From Nemertoderma westbladi (Eukaryota > Xenacoelomorpha > Nemertodermatida > Nemertodermatidae): a stretch of 35,186 bases of DNA. This document shows positions 1 to 10,433 of this stretch, piece by piece. The translations under genes were made by a program, and so were the position numbers. The stretch covers positions 1-35,186 of the forward strand of contig JAUCBJ010007109.1 in NCBI GenBank assembly GCA_032718475.1. Reading direction: 5' to 3'. The stretch's first letter is position 1; every line of letters starts with the position of its first letter. The notes under the pieces are model-generated. The model was not told the DNA's origin, ran no database searches, and was given only the letters and a program-made list of their open reading frames with translations.

Positions 1-241
1 CACTTTGTTCACTAATGTAACACATGCGAACACATTTTCGTTTTTCAAAGACAACCATATAAAATAAATATATACAATATTAATTGGCCGATTCGGTAAC
101 AGTAAAGATAATAGGTGACATTTTTCTACATAAAAAAATAATTATTACAAACTCATTATCATGTTTATTAATTATTTCTATGTTTAAACATTTTATATTT
201 TTAAGGTGCAATAAGTAAACTTACAATGTGCTATAAAGCAG

Positions 242-442
242 GACAAAAGCGGTTCAGTGGCAATATTAACAGACCTCGAGAACTATGTTCTAAGTGTTTA
301 GTAAAAACAGATTTGGGGGAAAATTACCACCCAAGATACGTAAATGAGATATTCTGCAGAAGTGCACACAGTCGGAAACCACTGCGTCATAGGAAATGGA
401 ATAACCTTAACAGCAATGCGTGTCTGGTTATCGACAGAAGAC
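242..442 (+). CDS. Possible internal exon of a noggin/trunk/PTTH-type cystine-knot ligand
   Basis: The open frame reads through a Cys-rich stretch with C-S-K-C, then D-L-G-E-N-Y-H-P-R-Y-V, a Cys 15 residues after that Asp, and a later A-C-L-V-I-D. In noggin and in PTTH/trunk ligands a D-L-G, a P-R-(Y/F) and a Cys occur in this order; the Asp-to-Cys spacing and the Cys eight residues before the Asp match what I recall for noggin. Such proteins are secreted dimeric ligands or antagonists. A CAG acceptor-like site ends at 241 and ACGTAAGT, a good donor, starts at 441. The exon could instead run on to the stop at 505-507, because the next residues include a beta-strand-like K-T-Y-I-Y-V. I found no signal peptide or neighbouring exon, and one Cys expected between the two conserved ones is absent. 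It may be a diverged gene, an exon with distant partners, or chance. Confidence 0.35.
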
Positions 443-616
443 GTAAGTTTAAAACTTATATCTATGTATTCAGGTCCAATGACTACGTGAAATTATTAAA
501 AATTTAGTTATTGTGATGCGAAATGGGAAAGTGGAGTTAACGACAGATGACGTCACCATCAGATACCGCGAGCACCGACGCTAACGTGACAATAACTCTG
601 GATGGACCCGGATATA

Positions 617-1346
617 AGGGGGGGGGGGGGGGGGGGGTACACCATTTTCGGACAACTCCTCGATTGATCACTCTCAGCGTTTCAAAATTGTTTGGTTTTG
701 GCTTAAATTTGGAATATAGGTGCCTAAGATGCTATTCTACATGACAGGTCAGAAAAAAAAAATTTTCTCGCTATTTAATATTAGTTAATACTAGTTAGCA
801 ATAAAAAAAACTTGGTTGCGCTTAAAACCCTAAGGCTTTTACAGTTTTGAATCTAATCACCTGAAGAGTTTTTTTTATATGATAGATCAAAGATGGGGCA
901 ACATAAACTATCAGGTGAAATTTTGTGAAAATAATTTTGCACCGCCAGGTGGCGCTGCAAATTTATGCTAATTTTTAGGTTTGTTATAAATAGTATTAAA
1001 TTTCATTAACAAAAAATTTCGAAAAGTTGTCTGATACTTTTATGCAGGGTGCCTATCTAGACACCCACAGAAGGTTTCAGACTAATTGCTCAAAAATTGT
1101 AGAAGTAGTAGGGTTTTGAAGTTGACAATTTCATAATAAAAATGTTTGGAGATAATCGACCTTGCCTTATACATAGTTATAGTAATTTCAATAGGATTCC
1201 CTAAATGGAAATTGTTATAACTTGAAAACTAAAAGAGCTATTAAATAGCGGTTTTCAGATTTGAAAACACCATTCAGTAATGGTGCATTATAATAGACCA
1301 TAAAAAAATTTCGACATATTTTGGACCAAAATGGTACCCCCCCCCC
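617..1346. mobile_element. MITE-like element with G-run terminal inverted repeats
   Basis: The left end is an A followed by a long G run, then GTACACCATTTTCGGAC. The right end, read on the other strand, is an A, a G run, then GTACCATTTTGGTCC. These form terminal inverted repeats of roughly 30 bp. TA lies immediately outside each end (615-616 and 1347-1348), as expected for Tc1/mariner-type insertion. The ~730-bp interior is AT-rich and has no credible coding frame, so this would be a non-autonomous element. Confidence 0.6.
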
Positions 1347-1349
1347 TTA

Positions 1350-2067
1350 AGAATTCCCTTCGGAAGATGGCCGGTCAGGGTAATATACTCGGTATTACTC
1401 GCACGACCGCCCATGGGTTCCATTCCACTACGTCAACCAAACGCTGTTACACCCGCTATTACGCACTCAACTGCAAAGATTTGCCCTCCACTTTCCCATC
1501 TCATAACGCATCTGCAGTATTATTAGAATATAGGAAATTTGAATTTAATTTCTAACGAGTACTACTGTAATAATTCGCGATTGCAGAAAATAAAAAATTA
1601 ATTTAATTTAATTTAATTTTTAATGCATTTTTATAGAACACCCAAGTCCATCATATTTCATGGCAAATCGCTTTTTTTAATCGCTTTTCTACTTTTGCTA
1701 CAGTATTCTATTAAAATGTAGCCTACTTTCGATACTGTACTATATTATTATATTATTGGGGCAGCGACAAAGTAAGCGACCGTAGCATACGTGTAACGTT
1801 TTTCAATCGTGGTTCAGACTGTCTGCATGTCGGCAAATATTCAAAAGCTAATAACTTACTCAATCTTTGATGAAATATTTGGTACACATGTAGTTTATTA
1901 AATGTCTGAAATATGCACGAGTTAACTCAGCAGTTCGCCAGATTCCCGCTAGAAGGCGACTAGACATCGGTTGAAATCTATAATCGGCCTACTACATTGC
2001 AGCTACACATTGAGATGCTATGTGGTGTTTCAACAAAAAAGATTTGTGCCACCACCATGCAATTTAC
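1350..2067. other. No recognisable gene
   Basis: AT-rich sequence with a short run of ATTTA repeats near 1600 and a TATTAT stretch near 1740. The 1331-1555 frame begins inside the MITE end and resembles nothing I know. I see no gene, RNA or element here. Confidence 0.5.
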
Positions 2068-2603
2068 AATTGGCTTGCTGTGATGCAGCCTGCATTAAGA
2101 ATGCTATGCCGGCTTGTCGACAAAATTAGCACCGCCACAACTCCCTATCCCCCATCACTTTCGCAATATTTTCCGCATCTCCAAGGCCAGTTTCCTTTAG
2201 GAGGTATCTCATGAAAGTCATGGGCTGTCCGCCATGCTTATTTTCTCCATGGCGCTGTCAAAGCAGAAGATTGTGTTCAGACTGGTCCTCATGGCGAAAA
2301 CAATGTCCTGCAAAGCGGAAGCGACTTTGTACTAGTGGACTAATGCCCAGCTTGGGGGAACCAAAGAGACACCTCCAATATTATATAGTGTCTAATTGGA
2401 GATGTGTGCATTGTACTTGACACAATGAACCCTACGTAGCATTCTTGTGAATGTGCCGTGCCATCCACAGATTTGGTGTTCTCAACAGTTAGAGCCCAGC
2501 ATGTAATGGTTTTACTGCTGATCTAAGTAGTAGAACCTTAAGTTTCTGACAAATTCTATGTGACTTCCAAATCCTGGACAGCCCATTCAATGAGGCCCGA
2601 CGT
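2068..2603 (-). pseudogene. Decayed 3' end of a LINE of the same family as the copy at 8055-9302
   Basis: Read on the minus strand, this closely matches the last ~530 bp of the LINE frame at 8076-9269. The match covers the region of the G-S-P-C-W-A-L-T segment, the R-L-R-F-A-G-H-C segment, and the C-terminal G-D-R-E-L-W-R-C part. It ends just past the shared stop-codon area, with a similar GC-containing tail (TGCAGGCTGCAT). Deletions and frame changes break the reading frame, for example a lost stretch around the L-L-Y-G segment. The sequence starts abruptly at about 2603, consistent with 5' truncation, which is typical of LINE insertion. Confidence 0.85.
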
Positions 2604-3523
2604 AGTTGAAATAGTGGTACCAGTACTACGTTTATAATTTATTATACGTTTATCTATAACATTACATAGCTAGTATTCCATGGAGAGAATTTCAAATACT
2701 GTATTATTGGTTGATCTATTTCTATTTTAGAACACGGGCGATGTCGACAGATAGAATATTTACATAATGTTCTATATAGACTTTCTAATGACCAGCAATG
2801 GCATTTGGGTCGCATTCCTATATACACGGGCTGCGAATGCGAAATGTTTCATCGTTCCTGGTTGATCCGGAACTACGCGGACTTCGAATAGAATACACTT
2901 AGCCATTCAAGTCAGGTATCAAAGCTCACCAAATCAAATAAAGACGATTCATTCGGTTCAAAGCAGAAATGATGCTGTTTGTGTTATAATTGTGATTGTG
3001 ACGACCCCTACCTCAAACCTGGTTTCCCAATCACCTACGAAAATACGAAATTCTGCATTTACTCTAGTTTAATATATCTCTACTATATTTAACTGACTTA
3101 TGTAGAAATTAATGTATGCCATTGTCTGTATTAGTGTATACACTACTGTATTAGTAATATATTTTGAGCATTATTATTATATTTTGAAAAATTAATGGCC
3201 GTATGTTAAATATGAATTTTTTGAGCCATTTTTTAAATGTTTGCACGCAGTACAGTATTGTTGAATAAACAAGCCAGATATTACCTTTCAAAGATTCTCG
3301 AAATATTAAAACATCAACCATAATCACTAAAAATAGATGCTCATCTTTGATCGGTTTTTATCAGTAATAATTAATAAACAACTCGTATAATGAAAATTTC
3401 CTAATTGAAACACACAAATGGAGAAAGATTTCATATAAAAACGCAATACCTGTAACATAAGACATATAATATATAGAGTTTAGTTAATGGATCTGGGACC
3501 TTCACTGCACCGAACTGTTATGG
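2604..3523. other. No recognisable gene
   Basis: AT-rich intergenic sequence. There are no long frames and no repeats that I could link elsewhere in the window. Confidence 0.5.
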
Positions 3524-3751
3524 ATAGGTGGAATTTGTGTTGTGACAACACCTGAAAACAGTGACAACACTCAGCCACATTAAAAATACAGTGTTGTATG
3601 TAGTTTACCTTGTTCTTTCAACCACTACTGCATAGGACTATCGCATCGGAAGATCGCATAACATAATCCTAACTGCACATCGACATTCTTCACTACCGGT
3701 ATTCATTACTGTATCATAGGTTTAGGCCTATATCATTATTCTTACAGAGAT

Positions 3752-4029
3752 CTACAGTAGGTAGGCCTAGCACTTCCGTACTGAACTACAGTAGGTAGGC
3801 CTAGCACTTCCGTACTGAACTACAGTAGGTAGGCCTAGCACTTCCGTACTGAACTACAGTAGGTAGGCCTAGCACTTCCGTACTGAACTACAGTAGGTAG
3901 GCCTAGCACTTCCGTACTGAACTACAGTAGGTAGGCCTAGCACTTCCGTACTGAACTACAGTAGGTAGGCCTAGCACTTCCGTACTGAACTACATTAGGT
4001 AGGCCTAGCACTTCCGTACTGAACTACAG
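3752..4029 (+). repeat. 34-bp minisatellite, 8 copies plus a partial
   Basis: The unit contains CTACAGTAGGTAGGCCTAGC followed by ACTTCCGTACTGAA. Copies start at 3752, 3786, 3820, 3854, 3888, 3922, 3956 and 3990 without a spacing change. They are essentially identical except for a G-to-T change in the last full copy (CTACATTAGG). High identity implies recent expansion. Confidence 0.97.
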
Positions 4030-4209
4030 GTGACTATAATACTTTAATTTAATAGGCCAGACGCCAGTCGGGTATTTTTATACGTACTGCTGTACGGAAA
4101 GGAACTCGCTGGTTCGCAAGTTTAGTGTACCGTTACGGCTGTACGGAATCAATATTTCAACCTTCGCCTATTAATTATTTCCATCGAAGATTGTTTATTA
4201 GCATTCAAA

Positions 4210-4390
4210 CATGATTACGGTCTACGGACTACGGTCTATGGACTACGGTCTACAGACTACGGTCTATGGACTACGGTCTACGGATTACGGTCTACGGACT
4301 ACGGTCTATGGACTACGGTCTACGGATTACGGTCTACAGACTACGGTCTATGGACTACGGTCTACGGACTACGGTCTACGGACTACGGTT
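4210..4390 (+). repeat. 14-bp minisatellite (CTACGGTCTAYRGA)
   Basis: About 13 tandem 14-bp units alternate between variants such as CTACGGTCTATGGA, CTACGGTCTACAGA and CTACGGTCTACGGA. Neighbouring variants pair into 28-bp and longer periods. The apparent Y-G-L-R-S-T-D frame across it is a by-product of the repeat. Confidence 0.95.
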
Positions 4391-4974
4391 GAAAGACCTA
4401 CATAAACTACATGCAACACTGTAGGCCTAACTGGTTAGCAGTATTGCTGTATTGCACACTACTGAATTCATGATTTTGAGTGTTGTCCAGACAATTGGAG
4501 TGTTGTCTCCAGATGTTAAGAAGGAAGTGATAACAAGCAGACAACTCACACCTTCACCAAAGGAATGAGATATTTTCGTTGTTAGATCCGAGGGTCTCAA
4601 TTATTTTTAAAATTTGGTCCGAAAACTAATATCTATAATTTATTGTGCTAGAATTACAGATTTAGAATCCAATTAAGTGCATACAGCAAGAATACCGTAC
4701 TACTGTGGCTGAGTGTTGTCAGCGTTTTTAGGTGTTGTCACAAATTCCACCTATTCAACTATTATCTGCAAACACACCAAACATATATCATAATGCTTAG
4801 CTAGTTATTGGCTTCAAACATTTATAGCTTCCGACATTACACACTGAAACACACCATAGAATTATATTAGTCGCATCAGAGATCCCGTTTAGAGACTACT
4901 GCGCACGTGGGAACCAAAATGGTTTCCGTAAAGGTCGTGGGACTAGGGATCCAATTCTGGAGCTTCTGAAGCTT

Positions 4975-6060
4975 GGGTTAGGAGACTTTGTGTTTGGGTT
5001 AGGAGGTGGGCGTTATTTGGGTTAGGAGTTTGGGGTTTGTTTGGCTTATGATGCGGGCGTTGAATGGGTTAGGAGGTGGGCGTTGTTTGGGTTAGGAGGC
5101 TGGGCGTTGTTTGGGTTAGGAGGCGGGCGTTGTTTGGGTTGGGAGACTGGGCGTTGTTTGGGTTAGGAAGCTGGACATTGTCTGTGTAGGAGACTGGGCG
5201 TTGTTTGAGTTAGGAGTTTGGGGGTTGTTTGGGTTAGGATGCGGGCGTTGTTTGGGTTAGGAGTTTAGGGGTTGTTTGGGTTAGGATGCGGGCGTTGTTT
5301 TGGGTTAGGAGGCTGAGCGTTGTTTGGGTTAGGAGGTGGGCGTTGTTTGGGTTAGGAGATTGGGCGTTGTTTGGGTTAGGAGGCTGGGTGTTGTTTGGGT
5401 TAGGATGTGGGCGTTGTTTGGCTTAGGATGCGGGCGTTGTTTTGGGTTAGGAGGCTGGGCGTTGTTTGGGTAAGGAGGTGGTCGTTGTTTGGGTTAGGAG
5501 GTGGGCGTTGTTTGGGTTAGGAAACTGGGCGTTGTTTGGGTTAGGAGGCTGGGTGTTGTTTGGGTTAGGATGTGGGCGTTGTTTGGGTTAGGATGCGGTC
5601 GTTGTTTGGGTTAGGAGACTTGGTGTTTGGGTTAGGAGGTGGGTGTTGTTTGGGTTAGGATGTGGGCGTTGTTTGGGTTAGGATGCGGTCGTTGTTTGGG
5701 ATAGGATACTTGGTGTTTGGGTTAGGAGGTGGGCGTTATTTGGGTTATGAGGTTGGGGGTTGTTTGGGTTAGGAGGCTGGGCGTTGTTTGGGTTAGGAGA
5801 CTTGGTGTTTGGGTTAGGAGGTGGGCGTTATTTGTGTTAGGAGGTAGGGGGTTGTTTGGGTTAGGAGGCTGGGCGTTGTTTGGGTTCGGAAGTTGGGCGT
5901 TGTTTTGGTTAGGAGGTGGGCGTTGTTTGGGTTAGGAGGCTGGGCTTTGTTTGGGTTAGGAGGCTGGGCGTTGTTTGGGTTAGGAGACAGGGCGATGTTT
6001 GGGTTAGGAGGTGGGGGTTGTTTGGGTTTGGTGGTTGGCCGTAGTTGGGGTTAGTTATTT
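4975..6060 (+). repeat. G-rich ~24-bp minisatellite with GGGTTAGGA core
   Basis: About 45 degenerate units combine TTTGGGTTAGGAGG with a variable part (CTGGGCGTTG, GTGGGCGTTG or ATGCGGGCGTTG). Some units are shortened to GACTTGGTG. The plus strand is strongly G-rich, with GGG runs several bases apart that could form G-quadruplexes. GGGTTAG resembles the animal telomere hexamer but is never tandem as TTAGGG. Frames across it are repeat artefacts. Confidence 0.95.
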
Positions 6061-6924
6061 ACAATTATTGTTTACCCATGCCCCTAATAGTGGCATTAAA
6101 CAGATTCTTCGCCATCTACGTGGCTCGCTCAAAACCTGAAACATTGGAACTAAATTCGCCAGCATTGGAACTAAATTCGCATCCATTGGAATTCAATTAG
6201 ATTTCGTTTTTTCCTCGTTAGTTCGCCAAAATTGGAAATAAGTACGGGGAATCCCACACGCAGGGGTGTACCAGTTTGCCTACAGTACATATACGGCCTA
6301 CGTCATTGAGGGACAATATGTACTGCAATTATGTATGCACAATAAGAATAATAGTCTTGCATAATAAGAAAATAGTTCGCATGTCTCTACATACTAACAT
6401 ACACCCACTCATTCAATTAATTACAACTATTATTTGCAAGGTTACTGAATGTTATAACAAGAAGATGAATACTTTATAGTAAGTTTTGTGCAATTACTAA
6501 AGGTTATTTCATTTGACACAGTATGCAATCTTCCTGTTTACTAATGGTATTTCATGAGACGCAGAATGTAATTCATGTATTATCTATGCCTAATGGCATA
6601 TCATAGTCACCATTACTTAGATAGCACAATACACATGCATGACCAAAATTGAAATGTATAGCAGTAATATTGCACTGATCGCACATTTAATATACTTTTC
6701 AAATAATTGTCACTTAATTAAAAAAATAATTACGATAGTAAGGCCATTGTATACGAGTCAATCAAACACCCGAAATTTGAAATCAATCATAACCACATTT
6801 TTTCTATTCTTTATTATGTTTTTAATTTCAAAATTAAAAGTTTGGGTTTTTTTTTATTTAAATTTATTTTGTTGATGATATGTTGATTCCAGATACAGTA
6901 GTGGCGCACATTGACCGCAAGTGA
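6061..6924. other. No recognisable gene; short local repeat at 6143-6200
   Basis: CATTGGAACTAAATTCGC is repeated in slightly altered form about 2.5 times near 6143-6200. The rest is AT-rich sequence with short frames that resemble nothing known. Confidence 0.5.
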
Positions 6925-6992
6925 GATAATTAATAGTTTATTGTTTTGGTTAGAAAACACCGTCATTCGAACCTGCTCCTTTCCCTTAATTG
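6925..6992 (-). repeat. Fragment shared with the MITE interior at 14245-14312
   Basis: On the minus strand it reads AGGGAAAGGAGCAGGTT and, further on, AACCAAAACAATAAAC. These are the same two blocks, in order and similarly spaced, as inside the element at 14182-14419. It abuts the left end of the 6998-7796 element. Confidence 0.65.
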
Positions 6993-6997
6993 TTTTA

Positions 6998-7796
6998 GGG
7001 GGGGGGGGGTAACACCCTGGTGTTTTTTTTAAATTTGTTTATATCTCCAATGTGGTTAAAGAAAACTATATACCATCGAAAAGAGAATGAACTCTATATG
7101 ATAAAGTAAGTCTGCCTATGCCTATAAGGATACCATACCAAAATACTACCTATGGCGGTTTTCCTGGTAGGAGAATTCATTTCTGATGTCAGTTTTCAAT
7201 TTTTTGGAAAATCTAGTCTTCTAACTAACTATCTGATGTCTGTCTGTGAGTCAGTTTGTCTGTCGGTCGGTCTGTCCGTCAAAATATAATAATTCGCACA
7301 TAATAGCTAAAAATGTCTCTATGGGGTTTTTCGTAGTCGGTAATTTCATTGCTGATGTCAGTTTTCCATTTTTTGCAAAATCTAGTCTTCTAAATAACAA
7401 TCTGATGTCTGTTTATGAGTCAGTTTATCTGTCGGTCTGTCCGTCAAAATATAATAATTCGCAGAAAATAGCTAAAAATTTCTCTATGGGGGTTTTCGTG
7501 GTCGGTAATTTCATTTCCGATGTCAGTTTTCGTAATTATCTGAATCTGAAAGACAGACAGACAGAAACGCAGGCAGACAGACTGATCAGGTTCCACAAAA
7601 TATGAAAACTTACAACATACATTTTGTAACATTAACATTGTTGCATTCTGACAGGCAGACCAAAAGAGAGACAAACGGACAGATAACCGTTTTTAGATTT
7701 GAAATCCTCATTAAATTCTGCTCTAGATAAAATTTAAAAAAATCCAAAATTTTAACCAGGGGGGAGGGGTTACCCCCCCCCCCCCCCCAACCCCCT
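6998..7796. mobile_element. MITE-like element with G-run/C-run inverted termini
   Basis: The left end reads a G run followed by GTAACACCCTGG. The right end, reversed, reads a G run with GGTAACCCCTCCCCCCTGG, so the termini form an imperfect inverted repeat. TTA lies immediately outside both ends, which would suit a PIF/Harbinger-type 3-bp target duplication. The interior contains the ~174-bp tandem repeat described separately and no coding frame. The exact right boundary is uncertain because of the long C tracts. Confidence 0.5.
7160..7560 (+). repeat. ~174-bp tandem repeat, about 2.3 copies, with CTGTCTGTC-rich segment
   Basis: Blocks GGTAATTTCATT, GATGTCAGTTTTC, AAAATCTAGTCTTCTAA, CTGTCGGTC and ATAATAATTCGCA recur in order at about 174-bp spacing. 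A third, partial copy ends near 7535. A related dispersed copy lies at 11390-11575. Frames across it come from the repeat. Confidence 0.85.
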
Positions 7797-8054
7797 TAAT
7801 TAAATTAAACACATTTTTAAAACCCACCCCCATTGACTCGTTCATTCTTAGAAAATATAGGGTGAAGAAGATTTACGAAAAGCACCATATCACTGCCACG
7901 AATGCGTCAAATCCTGATTTATGTAGCACAAATATCAACATCAACATAATTAATCATAATGTACTGACTAAACAGGTGATCGATTGGTGCTAATTACCAC
8001 TGAGGTATAAGAGTTGGGTCTGTGAGGAAACTGGGTATTAACTAGTGACGGGCC

Positions 8055-9302
8055 TAGCAGGCCCGACCATGGACCATGGAGCCCATTTTGGCACTTAGAA
8101 GGATAATTGAAGAGTTATCAAAAAAGAAAGACAGGCATCTGGCTGTTATATTTGTTGACTTCTTCAAGGCCTTTGATTCAGTCTCTCGCTCACGTATGTT
8201 CAGCATACTTTCATTATATGGGATTCCTGATGAAATTATTGCAGCAATCAGATCAGTATACGATGGTTCGACAACATTTGTGTCTACTGTTGATGGTGAC
8301 ACAGAACCATTTGAAGTGTTATGGGGCGTCCTCCAAGGAGACACACTTGCACCATTCTTGTTCATTATTGTGGTTGACTATGTTCTACGCATGTCCTTAG
8401 ATCATCATAATGATGATGGGGTGATGATAACTCCACCTACTGGCTCCAGAAGTCGAGGAAATCCTGCCAAGTACCTAACTGATCTAGACTTTGCTGATGA
8501 CTTAGGAGTACTCTCAGAATCATTAGAGGGAGCCCAGCGGCTCCTCAGCTCATTAGAACATGCTGCTTCTAGTGTTGGTCTTTTTATTAACTCCAGAAAG
8601 ACAAAAATTCTGACAGTTAACTTTGAAAGTCCTCAGCAAGTCTCTGATCGGATGAGCATAAGCTCAAAGGATGGTATGCTTGAGCATGTGGACGACTTCT
8701 GTTACCTGGGATCATGGATCCGGAAGTCAGGTGAGGACCTTCGAATACGTAAGGGAAAGGCATGGGCAGCCTTGAATAGGCTTTCCAGGATTTGGAAGTC
8801 ACCTAGAATTAATCGGAAACTTAAGGTCCGATTATTCAGAGCAGCAGTAGTTCCAGTACTCCTCTACGGGAGTCCATGCTGGGCTCTAACTGCTGAGGAC
8901 ACCAAATCTCTGGATGGCACATTCACAAGAATGCTACGCCGGGTACATTGTGTCAAGTACAATGCACACATCTCCAACCAGACACTATATAACATTGGAG
9001 GTGTCTCATTGGTTCCCCCAAGCTTGACACTAGAACAAAATCGCCTCCGCTTTGCAGGACATTGCTTTCGCCGTGAGGACCAGCCAGTGCATAATCTTGT
9101 ACTTTGGCAGCCTCATGGAGTGAATAAGCATGGTGGACAGCCCATGACTTTCTTGAGACGCATCTTAAAGGACACTGGCCTTAAAGATGCGGATGATCTA
9201 GCAAATGTCATGGGTGATAGGGAGTTGTGGCGGTGCAATTTTGTTGACAAGCCGGCACAGCATTCTTAAAAATGCAGCTGCAATGCAGCATGCCGATCCT
9301 AG
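8055..9302 (+). mobile_element. 5'-truncated LINE (non-LTR retrotransposon) flanked by a 12-bp direct repeat
   Basis: TAGCAGGCCCGA occurs exactly at 8055-8066 and again at 9303-9314. These two sites bracket the reverse transcriptase frame and a ~33-bp 3' tail, and they look like a target-site duplication. Only the palm-to-C-terminus part of the LINE is present. The tail after the stop is short and has no poly(A). Two further fragments of this family lie at 2068-2603 (minus) and 32284-32366 (plus). Confidence 0.8.
8076..9269 (+). CDS. LINE reverse transcriptase, C-terminal 397 residues, uninterrupted
   Basis: This is the RNA-dependent DNA polymerase that copies LINE RNA into the genome by target-primed reverse transcription. 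Motif A is V-D-F-F-K-A-F-D-S (residues 27-35). G-V-L-Q-G-D-T-L-A-P is at 84-93. The catalytic F-A-D-D box is at 139-142, followed by G-L-F-I-N-S-R-K-T-K. The C-terminal third contains L-L-Y-G, C-W-A-L-T and R-L-R-F-A-G-H-C, common in animal LINEs. The N-terminal endonuclease and the first RT motifs are absent, so this is not a functional element although the frame is open. The ATG at 8076 is simply the first Met after an in-frame TAG at 8055, which lies inside the presumed target duplication. The clade cannot be fixed by eye. Confidence 0.93.
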   Translation: MEPILALRRIIEELSKKKDRHLAVIFVDFFKAFDSVSRSRMFSILSLYGIPDEIIAAIRSVYDGSTTFVSTVDGDTEPFEVLWGVLQGDTLAPFLFIIVVDYVLRMSLDHHNDDGVMITPPTGSRSRGNPAKYLTDLDFADDLGVLSESLEGAQRLLSSLEHAASSVGLFINSRKTKILTVNFESPQQVSDRMSISSKDGMLEHVDDFCYLGSWIRKSGEDLRIRKGKAWAALNRLSRIWKSPRINRKLKVRLFRAAVVPVLLYGSPCWALTAEDTKSLDGTFTRMLRRVHCVKYNAHISNQTLYNIGGVSLVPPSLTLEQNRLRFAGHCFRREDQPVHNLVLWQPHGVNKHGGQPMTFLRRILKDTGLKDADDLANVMGDRELWRCNFVDKPAQHS

Positions 9303-9355
9303 TAGCAGGCCCGATAACCTCTGCGTCTGATTTCATAAAAAACAGTTAACTGGTG

Positions 9356-9620
9356 GTAGCGGTTACAAATTTGAGTACCTGGCTACAAATCCATGTTCCA
9401 CGTTACAAATCAGTATGTTTGGTTACAAATAGGAGCACCCTGTTACAACCTGATGTCTCTGGTTATGATTTGTTACAAATGGTTACAATCTCAGCACCTA
9501 GTTTTTACAAATTTAATTGCCCAGTTCCAAATATAAGTATCCATAGTAATAAATCCAAGTGCCATGTAACAAATCTTAGTACCCATGAACAGATGAGACA
9601 GTCCAGTTACAAATTTGATT
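9356..9620 (+). repeat. Degenerate ~22-25-bp repeat (GTTACAAAT)
   Basis: GTTACAAAT or close variants recur about ten times with short spacers that often contain AGTACC or AGCACC. The units are old and diverged. The open frame over the stretch follows from repeat periodicity. Confidence 0.75.
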
Positions 9621-9622
9621 AG

Positions 9623-10430
9623 GACTTACTCAGTCACACAATTAAGCTAATTAAGCTCACATTAAGCTAATAGAAATTAATATATCTTTCATTCGATTCA
9701 GTGAGTATGTGAGAGGGCCCATCTTCCTGCGTGCAACAAATTACAAACTTGCAGTAGGATTAATGATTGCCTATGTTTTGAAGGGGAGTCTGACAGAGAG
9801 CAGTGATTTTTACATTTCAAACTATAATGTTAGCCTATGGAGATTAATATGAGACTGAGTCCCATACCGAGCCAAGCATATGTGCTGTGCATACTGGTTG
9901 AGACAAATGTGCATACATTCACGCCTACCTGCACGAATAACATGCACACATACATGCACGCATATATGCACGCGGCTAGGCTAATCTCACACAGCCAGGC
10001 AGGGAGCATGGCCAGGCCATACGTCTATAGGTCTTGCTGGGCCGCGCTGCCCGAACAGTGACTAAGCCGACCCTCACCCGGTTCGGCTCAGCATTTCAAC
10101 TTGCAAACGTGTAGATATAAAAAGAGACCGGTCAGCCTGTACTGGGGTGGGAGGATAGGATAGGCCTATAGCCTATACATACAGTGGATATCGTATAATT
10201 GACGTCATAATTGAAACAACAACTCAAGTAATATAACAGTAATGTATAACAAGGTGTTTTTGCTTAATGTAAATGACACATACAGTATTATATGTTTGCT
10301 ATTTATTTGTGAGATTATTGTGTGAGATATTTGTGACGTCATTACACAGTGGCGCGAGCAATGGCAAATGAATTATTATTTTATTTGCATTGCATCATTT
10401 GCATCATCGTGTTGATACTAAGTATCAAAC
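9623..10430. other. No recognisable gene
   Basis: This stretch includes a CATGCACACATA-like short repeat near 9940-9975. Nothing else was identified. Confidence 0.45.
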
Positions 10431-10433
10431 CCT

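Larger units (their letters stand above)
3524..4754. mobile_element. Non-autonomous DNA-transposon-like element with ~50-bp terminal inverted repeats
   Basis: 3524-3579 reads ATAGGTGGAATTTGTG, then GACAACACCT, then GACAACACTCAGCCACA. 4704-4754 is its near-perfect reverse complement; the main difference is a small insertion (TTGTG) in the left arm. TA sits at the outer edge of both arms (3525-3526 and 4752-4753), compatible with TA target duplication. The interior carries no transposase frame but holds two minisatellites (3752-4029 and 4210-4390). Confidence 0.7.

Noticed and set aside
3752-4029. CRISPR array
   Set aside because: Repeats are directly tandem with no spacers, in an animal-like genome. 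The same holds for the 14463 and 33012 arrays.
4211-4405. Y-G-L-R-S-T-D repeat peptide
   Set aside because: It is a translation of the 14-bp minisatellite with no flanking coding signal.
4975-6060. Interstitial telomere
   Set aside because: The units contain GGGTTAG, but the repeat period is about 24 bp and TTAGGG is never tandem.
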